64,000 nucleotides of DNA from Halichondria panicea (lineage: Eukaryota; Porifera; Demospongiae; Suberitida; Halichondriidae). The number at the start of each line of letters is the position of its first letter. Within the stretch, counting starts at the first letter, position 1. The position numbers and the translations under genes are program-made. This document shows positions 11,668 through 24,400 of this stretch, piece after piece. The stretch covers positions 12,324,632 through 12,388,631 of the forward strand of contig NC_087377.1 in NCBI RefSeq assembly GCF_963675165.1, given 5' to 3'. The notes under the pieces were generated by a model that was not told the DNA's origin, did no database searches, and saw only the letters and a program-made list of their open reading frames with translations.

Positions 11668-13150
11668 TACTGGCTATTGACCAATTGGGAGAAAAAAAAA
11701 GGTACGGTCCTAACGGATTTGTAATGGAGTTTGTTTTGGGTGATAGTTTTTAGGTTGATGTGTTTTTCTCACTGTATATATAGATTTGAAGAGAGTCCTG
11801 AAACAAGTCTGTCAAGCTAGGACCTTTAGTTAACATACATTATGATACAGTTTGTATTATTAAAATGAGTAATTATGGTACTGTCCTATAAAAGGGACCA
11901 ACTGAGTATTGGGTGGGATGGTGGGGCATAAATCCCAAATGGATATCTCTTAAAGAAATCTACTGCATTTACACACAGTGCAAGTGCATATAATCCAGTG
12001 CATTATGCCATATAATGCAGTGCAATATATGGTAGCCATGGCAGTGATGCAACATGCCATATACTGAGCAATGGATTGCTTTGATCTGCCCACTCACTGG
12101 GCAACAAGCATGTGTATAATTATATTCAGGCTTTGGGACACGTTAACACATACATAGTTATACACCTCATTTTACATTTAGCATTTAGCTAACCATAATT
12201 ATATATATATATACAAGCCTCACCCTTGGTTTATAGGCATACAGCCCTTGCTATAAAAAAAATGAAAAAACATTTTATTATCTCATAATTGCTTGAAATA
12301 GTTCTTAGTGCATGTAACAATCTCAGAGGTGTATATACGTACGGTCGATCAACAATATGACATTATTTATATAAGTAAAAAACTGCGCACAAAAATACAC
12401 CTTTTCATAAGTGGAAAAAAATTTGCGCAAATTGCCATTTTTTTAGGATGACCGAGGTGATACTTAACTTATGGTGGCGGTGTAATTAGATACATCAACC
12501 TACGACAGCTTGTTTTTACTTTATATATGCAATATCTATACTCACCACAGTGCATGCTTTAGCTAATTGCTTAACTTGTGTCAATCAGGACCTTTCTTTT
12601 TCTTGCATGTATCACAGCCAGCCATAGTCACCCCTTTTTCTACTTTGTTCAGAAATCCTTTGCGGCTTTAATTCGAGGAACTGCACTACATAAGCACTAG
12701 CACTAAAACTGCATGGATCCCTGCAGGCTTCCTTGCTGGTCCTATAGTCCCAGCATAGCCTATTATAGGTCCCAGTGAGTGATGTGTATTACCAAGAGTT
12801 CATGGTATGACCTACTACTGTAGACTAAAAACATTTTTAATTTAGCTTTACGCTACTGCCTTAGTGAGGTTCATGGTTAAACTGCATGTTGCCTTGTTTA
12901 TAATAATGTACCAGTATTAATTTTACTTTTTTTAAAGTTGTATAATATATATAACTACTTTTACAACACTCTATAGTTGTAGGACATATAATTATAAATG
13001 TCTGGTTTAGCGCTCTAGTTCTGGACTGTCTATATATAGTAGTCGACTAGAAGATATTGAAAGTGTCTAGACTATAAATTATGTTGTTATAATGATCGTT
13101 ATCTATTGTTCTAGTTTAATCTGCACACCAGAAGTCAATTAATCAGTTTA
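11668..13150. other. Intergenic region between R2 and R3
   Basis: AT-rich, with several degenerate GTGCATATA/CAGTGCAT repeats around 11960-12060. No open frame, RNA gene or element with clear ends was seen. Confidence 0.45.
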
Positions 13151-13178
13151 GCATTATTTATTAGATGCAGCAATTGCA

Positions 13179-15054
13179 ATGCAGCTACAAACAGTTATTA
13201 TTTGCAGCACCCAGCTGTTTGTACTGGCTGCAGGTGAGTGTTACATGTGTGCATGTGGCTAGCTAGCTATATAAAACTTGATATAACTATACATTAACAT
13301 TTTTGCAGCTACTCTGACATCCATTCCCACTGTGGCCTGTCCTGGTGACACTGTTACCTTCACCTGCACTCTGCCTGGTAGTCTCATACGATGGAAAGTC
13401 ACTCCTCCAACGGTTCAAGGATCTACGTTTAGATTGACTTTAATAGATCTATTCACCGGCAATGAAAATGTCGCTGTGACTGAGGGTAATCCAGCATTCC
13501 GTGGTGTTCTCACTGACTCCAGTGGAGGAATGCTCACTGCCACTCTCACCTCACTGTCTGAGGCCTCCATTGTAGAAGGTACTATGGTGTTGTGTGAGGG
13601 AGCAAGCTCACAAGAGGGTCCTCTCACTATCACTGTGGCTGGTGAGTGACTGATGGAGTGCATGCATGCATGTCAATACACCCATGCACAGATTCACCCT
13701 CCCCTCCACTGAATCCAAGGTTGTCCTCCTCAGCCCAAAACCAACTCAGCTCCTCTAATATCACTCTGGAGTGGGACCTTCCCTCCTCTACTGGTGGTGT
13801 GTCTGTCAGCTATGTCCTCATCATATCCCCAAAACCTCTCTCCAAGTCAGCAGTCACTGTGGAGACTACCTTCACACAGATAACTGTCTCCTACAACACT
13901 CCCTACAATGTGACAATCAGAGCTGTCAACTGTGCTGGAATGAGTGATGATGATGTGATGATGATGATTCTTCCTATTGGTTGGTTTCTATTATAGCTGA
14001 TCTCTTAGTGTATAATATTGTTTGTTGCAGTTACCTGCCCCTCCAACCCAACACCTGCAAACAGAGTGACCATCAATGGTGCTCCTCCACCTCTCTCACT
14101 AGTAGGATCAACACTAAGCTTCACTTGCAATGGAGAGACAGTACCAGCAACCTGTGAGAGTGATGGACGATGGTCACCTGACCCCACCACTTACATCTGT
14201 CCCTCGGGTAAAATTAATGGTGAATCACTGTCATAGTTGTTACTATATAGCCCCTCCTCTCAGATGTCACCTGTGGCTTTCCTGTCGCACCTTCCAGAGG
14301 CAGTGTGGACGTTAAGGGCCGGACATCACCCTTTTCGATAGACTCAGTGGTAAACTTATATTGTGACAAGGGACTATTCCCAGCTGGTGATATGTCCAGT
14401 ACGTGTGAAAATGTGCGTGGAGTGGGAACTTGGAAGCCGGACACGAACATCACATGCAGAGTCATGCCTGGTGAGAATGCCATTGGCTAAATGTTTTGTG
14501 TGTATTATTACATCTAATTTACGTTTCACCGCATACAGTTAACTGCTCTCTACCCAAAAAGCCATCCAACGGAACTGTAGTGAGCTATGAGAGATTGAAT
14601 GAGACAGTGTCGGAGGGAACAGTGCTGACTTACCAGTGTGACAATGGACTCTCACTGACTGGACCCAACACCATCACTTGCACTAATGCTGGTGTCTGGA
14701 GTACTGAGCCTGAGGCAATCGTGTGTGTACTTGAATGTGAGTAGCGCTTTTGTTAACGGTTGATTTCCTATCAATTTGTTTACCTTCTCCATAGATTATA
14801 TATCCGCCACCTTATCCACTGGTGCTGCTATCGTTATAAGTGTGATCATCACTTTCATTGTGACTCTAGCCGCGGGATTCCTCACTGGACTCTTAGTGAT
14901 GTACCTTTGCTCCCGTAAGAAGACAGCTGAAGGACAAGCTAACGTAGGACCCACTGTACCAGCTGGTCCTGTTTATGAGGAGGTGTCACCCAAAATGGAA
15001 ATTAAACTGAACAGTAACCAAGCATATGAACAGTCAACCAGTGTATACGTATAG
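13179..15054 (+). CDS. R3: Ig-FN3-CCPx3 transmembrane receptor, intact, variant tail end
   Basis: Seven exons, all joined in phase 1: 13179-13233 signal peptide (MQLQTVIICSTQLFVLAAG), 13309-13641 Ig-like, 13692-13979 FN3, 14031-14207 CCP, 14264-14470 CCP, 14539-14736 CCP, 14795-15054 membrane and tail. They give 505 residues. Introns are 50-75 nt. The FN3 exon ends in a GAT-repeat expansion (SDDDVMMMI) in place of the family's QESSIVDLS, so its donor (GTTGGT) is the least certain border. The helix spans about IVISVIITFIVTLAAGFLTG. The tail keeps GPVYEEV, but the last part reads NSNQAYEQSTSVYV instead of NTNQAYGPLGL, so the second YxxL-type motif is lost and replaced. The start was chosen from the hydrophobic leader, matched by R5. 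Confidence 0.85.
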
Positions 15055-15059
15055 GACTG

Positions 15060-15660
15060 TGAAAGTTTAGCATTAATCCAGTGTCTGGATAATAATAATT
15101 TATAGCTTATCAGTTGTACGCGATGTATATGTATTATAGAGGCAAGGTTTTATACATCAACTTATAGCGTCTAGATCTGTTGTTTGTAATATTAACGAAA
15201 ACTGAATGTAAACAGTAGCACAAATCAATGTGTACATCTCTAGCTGTTCATTAAACCATCACAACTCATGACATCATTTTTATGTCAGCAGTATTTATTT
15301 AACAATTAAAGAAGCTATAATAATTATAGTCTGTTAAAATTGTTCAGATATCTGCAGCTAAAATAAAAGATGTATAATTATATAACACATGCAGTCAAAG
15401 AGTAATCTATGTATTTCTGCTGGAGGATCTACTCTCCGTTGCAATGCAATACCGGGCACAGAGCATGTGAACAGAACTGCCTCTCCAGGACACGCCACAC
15501 TCGTGTGTTAATATTACAAACAACAGTAATATGTTTTATGACTATAAAATTGCAGCCAAATACAATCAATGACGACATTCCCAATGTCATTATGAGGCTT
15601 ACTCAAATCAACAATTGATGTTTTTTGACTCATTCCAGCACTCGTTTCCTTATCATATTT
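15060..15660. other. 3' flank of R3
   Basis: Contains a block near 15330-15360 (TCAGATATCTGCAGC) that also follows R4 (about 25480) and the orphan tail exon (about 31010), marking a shared duplicated 3' flank. No coding sequence was recognised. Confidence 0.45.
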
Positions 15661-15674
15661 TTAAATCAATGCAG

Positions 15675-16446
15675 TGGTATGCCCCACACCGTTTACTGCT
15701 GTTGGTGTGACCATCACCAACACACCTCCTGTCACTAATGGTGGATCCACTTACCTTCACTTGCAGTGGAGACAATGAAGTGAGAACCTCAACCTGTGGC
15801 AGTAGTGGGTGGTCTCCTGACCCTGGGACCTTTGATTGTGGCACTACAGTTATAGGTATCATACATGGGCAATTAACTCTCTAAAAGGAATGTTGATATC
15901 ATGCATGTTGCATTTCACCACAGTCAACTGCTCTCTACCCAAAGAACCATCCAACGGTATTATTATAGTGGGCTATGAGAGATCGAATGAGACAGTGTTG
16001 GAGGGAACAGTGCAGACTTACCAGTGTGACAATAGACTCTCACTGACTGGATCCAACACCATCACTTGCACTAATGCTGGAGTCTGGAGTACTGAGCCTG
16101 AGGCAATCATGCATGTGTGTATCACCAACTGATCGAGGTTCGTAATCCCATAATACATCGATTTCACAGGTTCTACTGCCACCTCCCTATCCATTGGTGT
16201 AGTTGCTGCTATCAGCGTAATTATTACTTTCTTTGTGGCTGCCGTTCTTGGATTCCTCACTGGACTCCTAGTGATGCACCTTTGCTCTCGTAATTAAGAA
16301 GGCAATATACTCTCTAGCAACTAAAGGACAAGCTAACGTAGGACCCACTGCACAGCCAGCTGGTCCTGTTTATGAGGAGGTGCATGTCACTTAAAGAGGA
16401 GATGGAACTGAACACTAACCAGGTGTATGGACCAGTAGGACTGTGA
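15675..16446 (+). pseudogene. Broken receptor copy: CCP, CCP, membrane/tail
   Basis: Three exon-like blocks match the 3' half of R4/R5 but have no signal, Ig or FN3 exons. The first CCP (15675-15852) lost 2 nt at GGATCCACTTACC compared with R4, shifting frame. The second CCP (about 15925-16127) has a CATG insertion near its end that leads to an early stop. The membrane exon (about 16170-16446) keeps ITFFVAAVLGFLTGLLVMHL, then a 3-nt insertion after the first Arg codon creates TAA exactly where the tail should begin. The tail homology downstream is further broken. Confidence 0.8.
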
Positions 16447-17940
16447 ACCGTGCATTTTGTTTTCCACCCAACGCATACATTATCAGAATACATGTAACTA
16501 TACATCTTTACGTTGTATAGTTTGAGTAACGCATTAATATAGCATAAACATCTGATCATTAAAACCACCATCACATGTTTTGTATATCAACAAAATAAGC
16601 AACAATTAAGAGAAGTAAGTCAAACTTGGAAATGCATCACAGCACATACATAAATATTGGTACTGAAACAGCATAATCATCATAAAGTTAGGATAGTAAG
16701 TGACTGCATGTATATACAGTGAAACCGTTATCTACATGTAGATCTATATTATGCTTTATGAGTCAATTTCTGCTATATAGTATTGGAGCATTATACTATA
16801 CTTAAGAAGTATACTTACGTCAGAAGCGACCTATCATGGAATTAAGATTACCTCAACAAAATGTATGTTTTATAATTATATGAGTCAATTTCTGCTAGTA
16901 TTGGAGCATTTTATTATACTTAAGAAGTACTTACGTCAGAAGCGACCTATTATGGAAAGATCACCTCAACAAAATTTGTTCGAAAGAGTATAGATCTCCT
17001 ATAAAACATGATAATTATACAAAAATCACTGCCATCTGATGCGCCAGTTCGCCTAAAGAAACGGTTGTATACATATCACTAGTGAAATCCTACATCACAG
17101 TAGAAAAGGTACAATGGAAAGCGACATAATTATTCTGAATAACTATACTCACTTGATATCATCTTCGCCTATTCCCACACATAATTATGTTGTGCTTTGG
17201 AGGAATGTAATTATAGGAAATTTGAGGAATAGATTAATATGCACCCATATATCCTCCGCTACCATGGTTACTCCGAGGTGGAAGGTTATATATACCGTAA
17301 ACTGTTTGCTCATAAATTAATATTCACGACTTATAATATAAATGCCATGACTGTCATGTGTGCCTTTGCCACCCCTGTATAGCTACCTAAGCTATTTCTA
17401 CGACCCTGCATGCAATGCATGAACAACTGACGTTGTTGTAACCGTGATTATAGGCCATGCAGAGAAGCAGGAAACTCATGAAATCAATACATTTGGAGCC
17501 ATCTTAGTAGCAGCTGTTGTATAATTATGGAGCTATTTTGTATTCAACCAAACTACAAAGAAGCGTGGGTAAAAAGAGTATGAGCTTGTAAGCTGCATAT
17601 GCTACATGATCTGAGGCTAAAAGGATGCACGTCGGCAATGAATTTCCTGGTGACGAGGCAATTCATTGCCTACAACTAAAATTAGTGTAGGAAATGGAAG
17701 TTTTAACATTCCTGGTTATTGTATATATGGTGGCCTTAAAGTGTAGATACTGGCACCGCTACATATGAGTTTCCTGTGATTATGCCTGCACGCATAAAAA
17801 TTAATATTATATCATGTGTGTATATATTAGCAATAAGTTTAGTAGCTTTATATTTATGTTATATATAGCTTTGACAGGTACATGTTGAGACATCAGCACG
17901 GCCCGCAGGCAGTGCTTTCATTACAAAAGTTCTCAGCAAA
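16447..17940. repeat. Non-coding region with a ~115-bp tandem duplication at 16750-16979
   Basis: The two units both contain TGAGTCAATTTCTGCTA and ACGTCAGAAGCGACCTAT (starting near 16757 and 16881). The remainder of the region is AT-rich with no recognised gene. Confidence 0.6.
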
Positions 17941-17953
17941 TATTTAATCTTTT

Positions 17954-18440
17954 ATTCCTTCACAATCACTTCAACTGATGTATATTTCCATGAGCTGAAG
18001 TCCAATATTACCGTGTACGCTGGGATTATAGAGTAGCTCAATGTCATCAGTAGTTGGAGTTGATAGAGTTTTCGTAAACCACGGAGGATTGTTGTTATTG
18101 TAACATGTGTTGAGGCTAGATTGACCATCCCACAACGCATTATCGGGATGAAAACGAAACGGGTTTACATTATAGTTATTAGATGTGGCCACACTATCAC
18201 AAAGTATAGTCATTTCCGACAAATGGAGGAGAACCAAAAGTGTTCCCCTCATCACAAGGACAGCGCACGTGAGCGTCAGTATCACCACTGGTTCCATTAA
18301 AATAACCACTAGCAAACGTCCAGATATGTGTGCGTGGAGATTGTCCATGCGTGACACTGAGTCCATCGACATATGCAACATCGATAGTATTCCTATGCTA
18401 TTAACACTATACTCTGATGAAAAGGCTGAAATGGCATTCC
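17954..18440 (-). pseudogene. Broken exon of a sponge-type extracellular domain
   Basis: On the minus strand the text reads YVDGLSVTHG, HIWTFASGYFNG, CPCDEG, PPFVGNDYTL, then after a frame change CDSVATS, NPFRFHPDNALWDG, NNPPWFTKTL, TTDDIE and LQLMEIYIS. I recall this order of motifs from extracellular domains repeated in predicted sponge and cnidarian proteins; the function is unknown. The change of frame near 18200 means it cannot be translated as one piece. It may be the downstream part of the same dead gene as 18799-19258. Confidence 0.55.
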
Positions 18441-18583
18441 AAGTAAGCAAAACTAGGCATAACCCGAGAACGAAGCATTATTTGCAAATCAGAGTGACCA
18501 ATCCCAAATCCAAGAAAACATGACTAAAAGCCTATAGAAACTCTTACTTGCACTTTATTGATCCTTGAGCAGCTGTATAGCAG

Positions 18584-18719
<136 letters not shown>

Positions 18720-18798
18720 ACTGTATACCTCGCTTGTGCATGCACACCGAGGCATAATAACTTTTACAGTAACAGTATATTCAAGACAATTCACTCAC

Positions 18799-19258
18799 CC
18801 AGGTTAGGCTCAGACAGGGTCATATCTCTCCTCCATGTAGTTGGTACAGTACAACAGTAGGACCCTGTTGGAGTGAGCTAGGGGTTGGTCACTCTGTAGT
18901 TTAGTCTGATGATTTGAGAACCATTCCTGTTAATGTAGAACTGCTGTCCTGGTTCACCACCATTGTTCAGTATCACACACCCACCATGCAGAATGGTCCA
19001 TTACCATTGCTGTCAACACTATTTCTACAGAAGGTAGTGAGGTCAGTGCGACAGATGAGAGAAGGGAGACCACCAATGATTATGTAACTCTCTCCAGTGT
19101 CAGTGATGAAGATCTAAGTCTAGTATGTTAGGACCACATCCCATGCAGATCAGGTAGACTGTTCAGTGATTTATAGCTTCTACCACAGGATTACCTTGCT
19201 GTCCCAAACAGGTGGACACAACACACAGTAGCAACACCTTGAGTATTCTCCATTGCAT
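18799..19258 (-). pseudogene. Dead minus-strand Ig-like gene: signal-peptide exon plus Ig exon
   Basis: The signal-peptide exon is 19258-19195 (MQWRILKVLLLCVVSTCLGQQ, 64 nt, phase 1 out, donor GTAATC). The Ig exon is about 19160-18799, with donor GTGAGT also in phase 1. It reads SYIIIGGLPSLICRTDLTTFC, then a frame change near VGV, then NNGGEPGQQFYINRNGSQ, IIRLNYR and PTGSYCC. The pattern RLNxR...PTGxYxC is one I recall from sponge Ig-like domains. One frameshift and one in-frame TAG just before LTPTG make it non-functional as read. Confidence 0.55.
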
Positions 19259-19259
19259 G

Positions 19260-19980
19260 CTGCAGCCTTTATATCTGTTTGGAAGTTGTTCCATTAATGA
19301 TCCTTACCCACCCAGAGCCAGTCTAGCCTCGAATCCAGGCCGATTAAAATACCTTTTCTCAGAGGGGGGAGGGAGGACCTCCCTTGATTTTGCCCCAAGC
19401 TATTAAGTCTGGCCCCCAGACCAGCCCAGAGCACGCAGCAAAATCTTGGTCCACACCACTCCTCTGAGTCCTCAGAGACACCATCACTGTCCCTCACCCG
19501 TTGTGTCCTACAGGTGGTATCTCCATGCACGGCAGTTCAGGCTCCACCGGATTGGTTTAATAGGTCGGAATTGTCCTCTTGTGATTTGTCTCATTCATGC
19601 GCATCTTCATAATCATGACATTCTTATACACAAAACAATAGCAATAGAAATATATAGGTACAACAATTAGATCTTTGAACCTGCAAAGAGAAAATGCTGA
19701 AAAAGAAAACTCGTGAATATTTATTTATAAGGGACCACAATACGCTTAAATTAACAGTATAATGCTCACTCAAGCATGTAACAACGTATGCATTGATTTA
19801 GAATTTTAGCCCCGTGACAGGAGAAGTCCTTAGAGGAGCCAGTGCTAACGTATAGGTGGGAGCACGACTGCATGGACATCGCTGCTAACGGTATTTGTGC
19901 AGGTACGTACATTTTTAATCAGAAGCTGGTGCAGTGATCACAATGTTGTACAGCTGGGAGTGTGAGGAAGAAGTCAGACT
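19260..19980. other. Intergenic region before the foldback element
   Basis: No coding sequence or structured element was recognised. Confidence 0.4.
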
Positions 19981-19981
19981 G

Positions 19982-21310
19982 CTCATTTATGGGGGGTGAT
20001 CAGTGCCAAAACCTCCAGTTCTTTTTATTTAGTACTAACATTATTTGCATGGTAAAGTTCTACATACAAATGACACGCTCTCTCTTATTTGCATGTGAAG
20101 TTCTACATACAAATGATACTCTCATTTGCATGGTGAAGTTCTACATACAAATGACACGCTCTCTCTTGTTTGCATGGTGATAATCTACATACAAATGATA
20201 GTTTCATTTGCATGGTGATAATCTACATACAAATGATACTCTCATTTGCATAGTGAAGTTCTACATACAAATGACACGCTCTCTCTTATTTGCATAGTGA
20301 TTTTCTACATACAAATGATACTCTTCTTTGCATGGTGAAGTTCTACATAATTATAATCTTATTTGCATGGTGAAGTTCTATACGATGAAAGTTCTACATA
20401 CAAATGAGAAGTTCTGCATACAAATAACGCTGCATGGCAAATGATATAAGCTTTGTTAGTTTTACAATGACACTCTCATATATATTTGCATTGACTTGAA
20501 ACCACTCCCTTTTTCATCTATAAGGAAGGGCTCGGATGAAAAAGGGAAGGTTGGAATACAATTAGAACAAACCACTATAACTACATAATGTGTGGGTGTT
20601 TATTCAGCTTTGATCCCAGACCCCGTCAGAAATGTATTTTACTCGAGGCTATATAGCAACAGAAATAGTACATGCGTGAGTGGTGGCATGCAAGTTGTTA
20701 GGACGTTAACATTGTTGGGAGCGTGACAGTCTTCACGCATGCCCCTATAGGACAACTGTAAATTTATAGTGGCATATTGAAGGAGGACACAATTAACATT
20801 ATAGTAAGACGGACATTTTAATTAACATATCAACTACGTGTTGGACACGCCCGCTCATGTGGCAATCCTTTTTGGTCACATAAGTGGGCGTGTCCAATAA
20901 CGGAGTTTAAAAAAACTATGCAAATGCGAGAGTATCTTTTGTATGTAGAGCTTCACCATGCAAATGAGAGACAGTATCATTTGTATGTATAACTTCACCA
21001 TGTAAATGAGAGTATCATTTGTATGTAGAACTTCACCATGCAGATGAGAGTATCATTTGTATGTAGAACTTCCCCATGCAAATGAGAGTATCATTTGTAT
21101 ATGTAGAACTTCACCATGCAAACAAGAGAGAGCGTGTCATTTGTATGTAGAACTTCACCATGCAAATGAGAGTATCATTTGTATGTAGAACTTCACCATG
21201 CAAATAAGAGAGAGCTCGTCATTTGTATGTAGAACTTCACTATGCAAATGATTTTAGTACTAAATAAAAAGAGCTGGAGGTTTTGGCACTGATCACCCCC
21301 CATACTCATT
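19982..21310. mobile_element. Foldback element with internal octamer-containing tandem repeats
   Basis: Outer arms of 51 bp (19988-20038 and 21254-21304) differ at one base and begin TATGGGGGGTGATCAGTGCC. The flanking 6-bp direct repeat CTCATT at 19982-19987 and 21305-21310 is a target-site duplication. Inside each arm (about 20040-20450 and 20915-21250) a unit of about 40 bp is repeated, pairing ATTTGCAT with GAAGTTCTACATACAAATGA, in opposite orientation in the two arms. I count 7 exact ATTTGCAT in the left arm and 6 exact ATGCAAAT in the right. The element carries no transposase, and its right end lies 116 bp before the R4 start codon. Confidence 0.85.
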
Positions 21311-21419
21311 GCATTTCCTTGATGGCCGGCCAGTAGCTATTTCTGACAATAATAAGCGCCGACTCAGCACATTTATAGCTTCTCTGTGTCGGCGCGGCAG
21401 CTACACCGACCTTGAGCTA

Positions 21420-24400
21420 ATGATGGAATTTCTTGTCCAAAGATGTCTCCTGCTTTGTCTCTACATAACATCAGCTCTAGGTGTTGCAAGTAAGTTCATG
21501 TGGTTGTGTATCACTGTATGAGGCTAGAGCTTGAGGCCTAGACTCTAGCTAGCTTTAATCAGGGAGTGTATGAAGATACATACACTCCTTAATAGCTTTT
21601 TGCTGATGATTGTACATGTAGAGTTGGGAGGCAAATAATAGTGATTGGAAGTGGTTAGTGACAGTTATATTCGAGGGATCAGGCTCGAAAGGTAATGTCA
21701 GCATCAGTAAGGAAGCATCAGTATAAGGAGTCGATGATTTGATGACCTTGTCCCACAGTAGCCTCAGTCCCAGGCCGATACGGCCTGGTATTGATTGTAT
21801 CTGGGCGTGGCAGGAACCGGAAACAAAAGCAGAGATTCTTCACACTTTGTTTCCTGTCATATTTCCCTGTATAAGTTTAGTACCGTAATTTAGCTTCGTG
21901 TTAGTCTCGTTCCCAGGCCGATCCATCGACTAGGAGTCGACCTAGCATTCAATTGGAGACGGATCGGCCTGGGAACGAGGCTAGCTCCGTGTATGCTCTC
22001 AAGTAACAAAAATCTAGCCATAGATTGTCTAGCTAGCTAGCTATGGAAAGTTTAAGTTGTTCAGATTAACGTATACATTGTCTTGCTTCCAAGAAGGCCC
22101 CACTCTCATTGCAGAATAGTCCCAACTCTTGTCAGAAGGAAGAAACGTCTTTGCCCGGTATTTATCGACACTTCATTTACATAATTATGTGATGCAGTTA
22201 CCGGATTAGTAATTCCTATTCCTCCTAGATGGACAGAAGAGCCAGTAAGATTTCTCACTTTCCTTGAACACGCTGCATGGTTGTTCAGTCAAGGCAAAAA
22301 GCAAGTCGTATTGGACCGTGTCCTCCAGAGGGTTGCAGCAGGTCAGCAATGTCTGGAATCATACGTGACAGGAAGGACCAACGACTGGAAAGACCATGCA
22401 TGAACGTCAGCACAGTAGGCTGTGTGGGGTTGTGATTGGGCAATATTAGCTAGTAGTTTTATCTCCTCCGACTACTTTCTGACTTTGCTTGTCACATATT
22501 CAACAGTAGTGTGGGATCTCGAGCCAATTGCAGCTTTAATTAATAGTAGAAATTTGCAATGATGAGGAATACATTAATCACAAGGCCAGAGGTCAGTCGA
22601 GGTAGTTGAGCCACTATAGCTACAGGTCGGTTAAACTTAATAAAATGTGTCTTCTGAAATTGAGGCGATTTAAGTGCCATGTATATGATTATGAGTGAAA
22701 AATGTTTAAATGTCGTATATTTAGAGGGTCACCTCTGATACAGGTTGGTTGGTAGAAAATTAAAATTGAAATGCAGTCAAGCATGACCACTAATTGCAAG
22801 TAGACATACACTGTATGACATGACTGGCTGCACTTCAACTTCTAACTGGTGTCAACCAACCTGAAGTCCTCTGTAGGTAGCTAAGACTATATAATTATAG
22901 TACAAGCTATATGCTTATACCAACTCAGGTCTTGCTAATTACTGTCTCAGATCGTATTTTTCGGTATAAATTATGCTATAAATTACTTTAATGTTATATT
23001 TTTCTACCAAAAAGAGGCATCTCTAATGTCCAACACGAGTGTAGCATGTCCTGGTGAGGCTGTTCTGTTCACATGCTCTTCGCCTGGTACTGCATTGATA
23101 TGGCAAGTAGATCTACTATCACCAACAGGGACGTCACTGCAAAGTTTCTTCCTTCCCTCACAAGTTGGTATTCCAAGGACACTTGAATCTGGGGTGATCA
23201 TATTTGAGGCTGTTCTTGTAAGCAATGATGGTGGAAATCTGACGTCCACTCTCATCAACCTCAGTGAAGTGTCTGTACTGGATGATAGCAATGTCACCTG
23301 TACTGTTACTAACAATGGTCCTACGTCACAGCAGCAAACCATCATGGTTGCTGGTGAGTATTGTAATTCATAGCTAAGCCTGTTGAGATGTTATTATTGC
23401 AGTTGTCCCAACACGTCCACTCAATCCAAGCATATCCTACATTCAAAACCAACTCAGTTCCTCGATTATCACTCTGGACTGGGACCCTCCCTCCTCTACT
23501 GGTGGTGTGTCTGTCAGCTATGTCCTCATCATCTCCCCAACACCTCTCTCCGGGTCACCAGTCACCATGGATACCACCTCCACACAGATCACTGTCTCCT
23601 ATAGCACTCCCTATGATGTGACTATCAGAGCTGTCAACTGTGCTGGAATGAGTCAAGAAAGTTCAATTGTGGATCTAAGTAAGCTAGCTATAATTTTCAT
23701 GGTGACTGCCGTCACATTGATTATAATTATTTGGATTGTAGATATAAGTAGGCTATTTTATGGTTATAAAACATATACATAATTATACTCATTCCCTATC
23801 ATACTTTTAAATCAATGCAGTTGTGTGCCCCACTCCATCTACTGCTGCTGGTGTTACCATCACCAACACACCTCCTGTCACTATTGGTGGATCCATGCTC
23901 ACCTTCACTTGCAGTGGAGACAATGAAGTGATAATCTCAACCTGTGGCAGTAGTGGGTGGTCTCCTGACCCTAAGACATTTGAATGCAGAATAGGTATCC
24001 TACGTAGCGGATTAACTGTATAATATTGATTTCATTAGATCCTCAAGTCACCTGCGGCTCTCCTGCCACACCATCTAGAGGCAGTGTGGACGTCAGTGGT
24101 GAGACACCATGCACCCTTTACACTAAGCTCACAAGTCATATATCGCTGTGATGAGGGACTGTTTCCCCTTGATGTGAGGACCAGCACATGCACTGATGTG
24201 GGGGGTAGAGGAGAGTGGGGGGAGAATCCTGGGAGCTTGGTGTGCAGGGAGAGGCGAGTTGAAATGTAGCTGTTTAGAGGTAATGTTTTTTATTTCCTTC
24301 GAAAAAGCTCATTTTGTAATTTCTGGGACGTATAATTGTAGTAGCTTACATATACATCGCCTTTGTTCCACATTTCCCTAAGTACGTATACAGTCATTTT

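Noticed and set aside
20040-20450. CRISPR-like regularly spaced repeats
   Set aside because: The repeats are inverted in a second arm at 20.9-21.25 kb, lie inside a transposon with a target duplication, and the host genome is eukaryotic.
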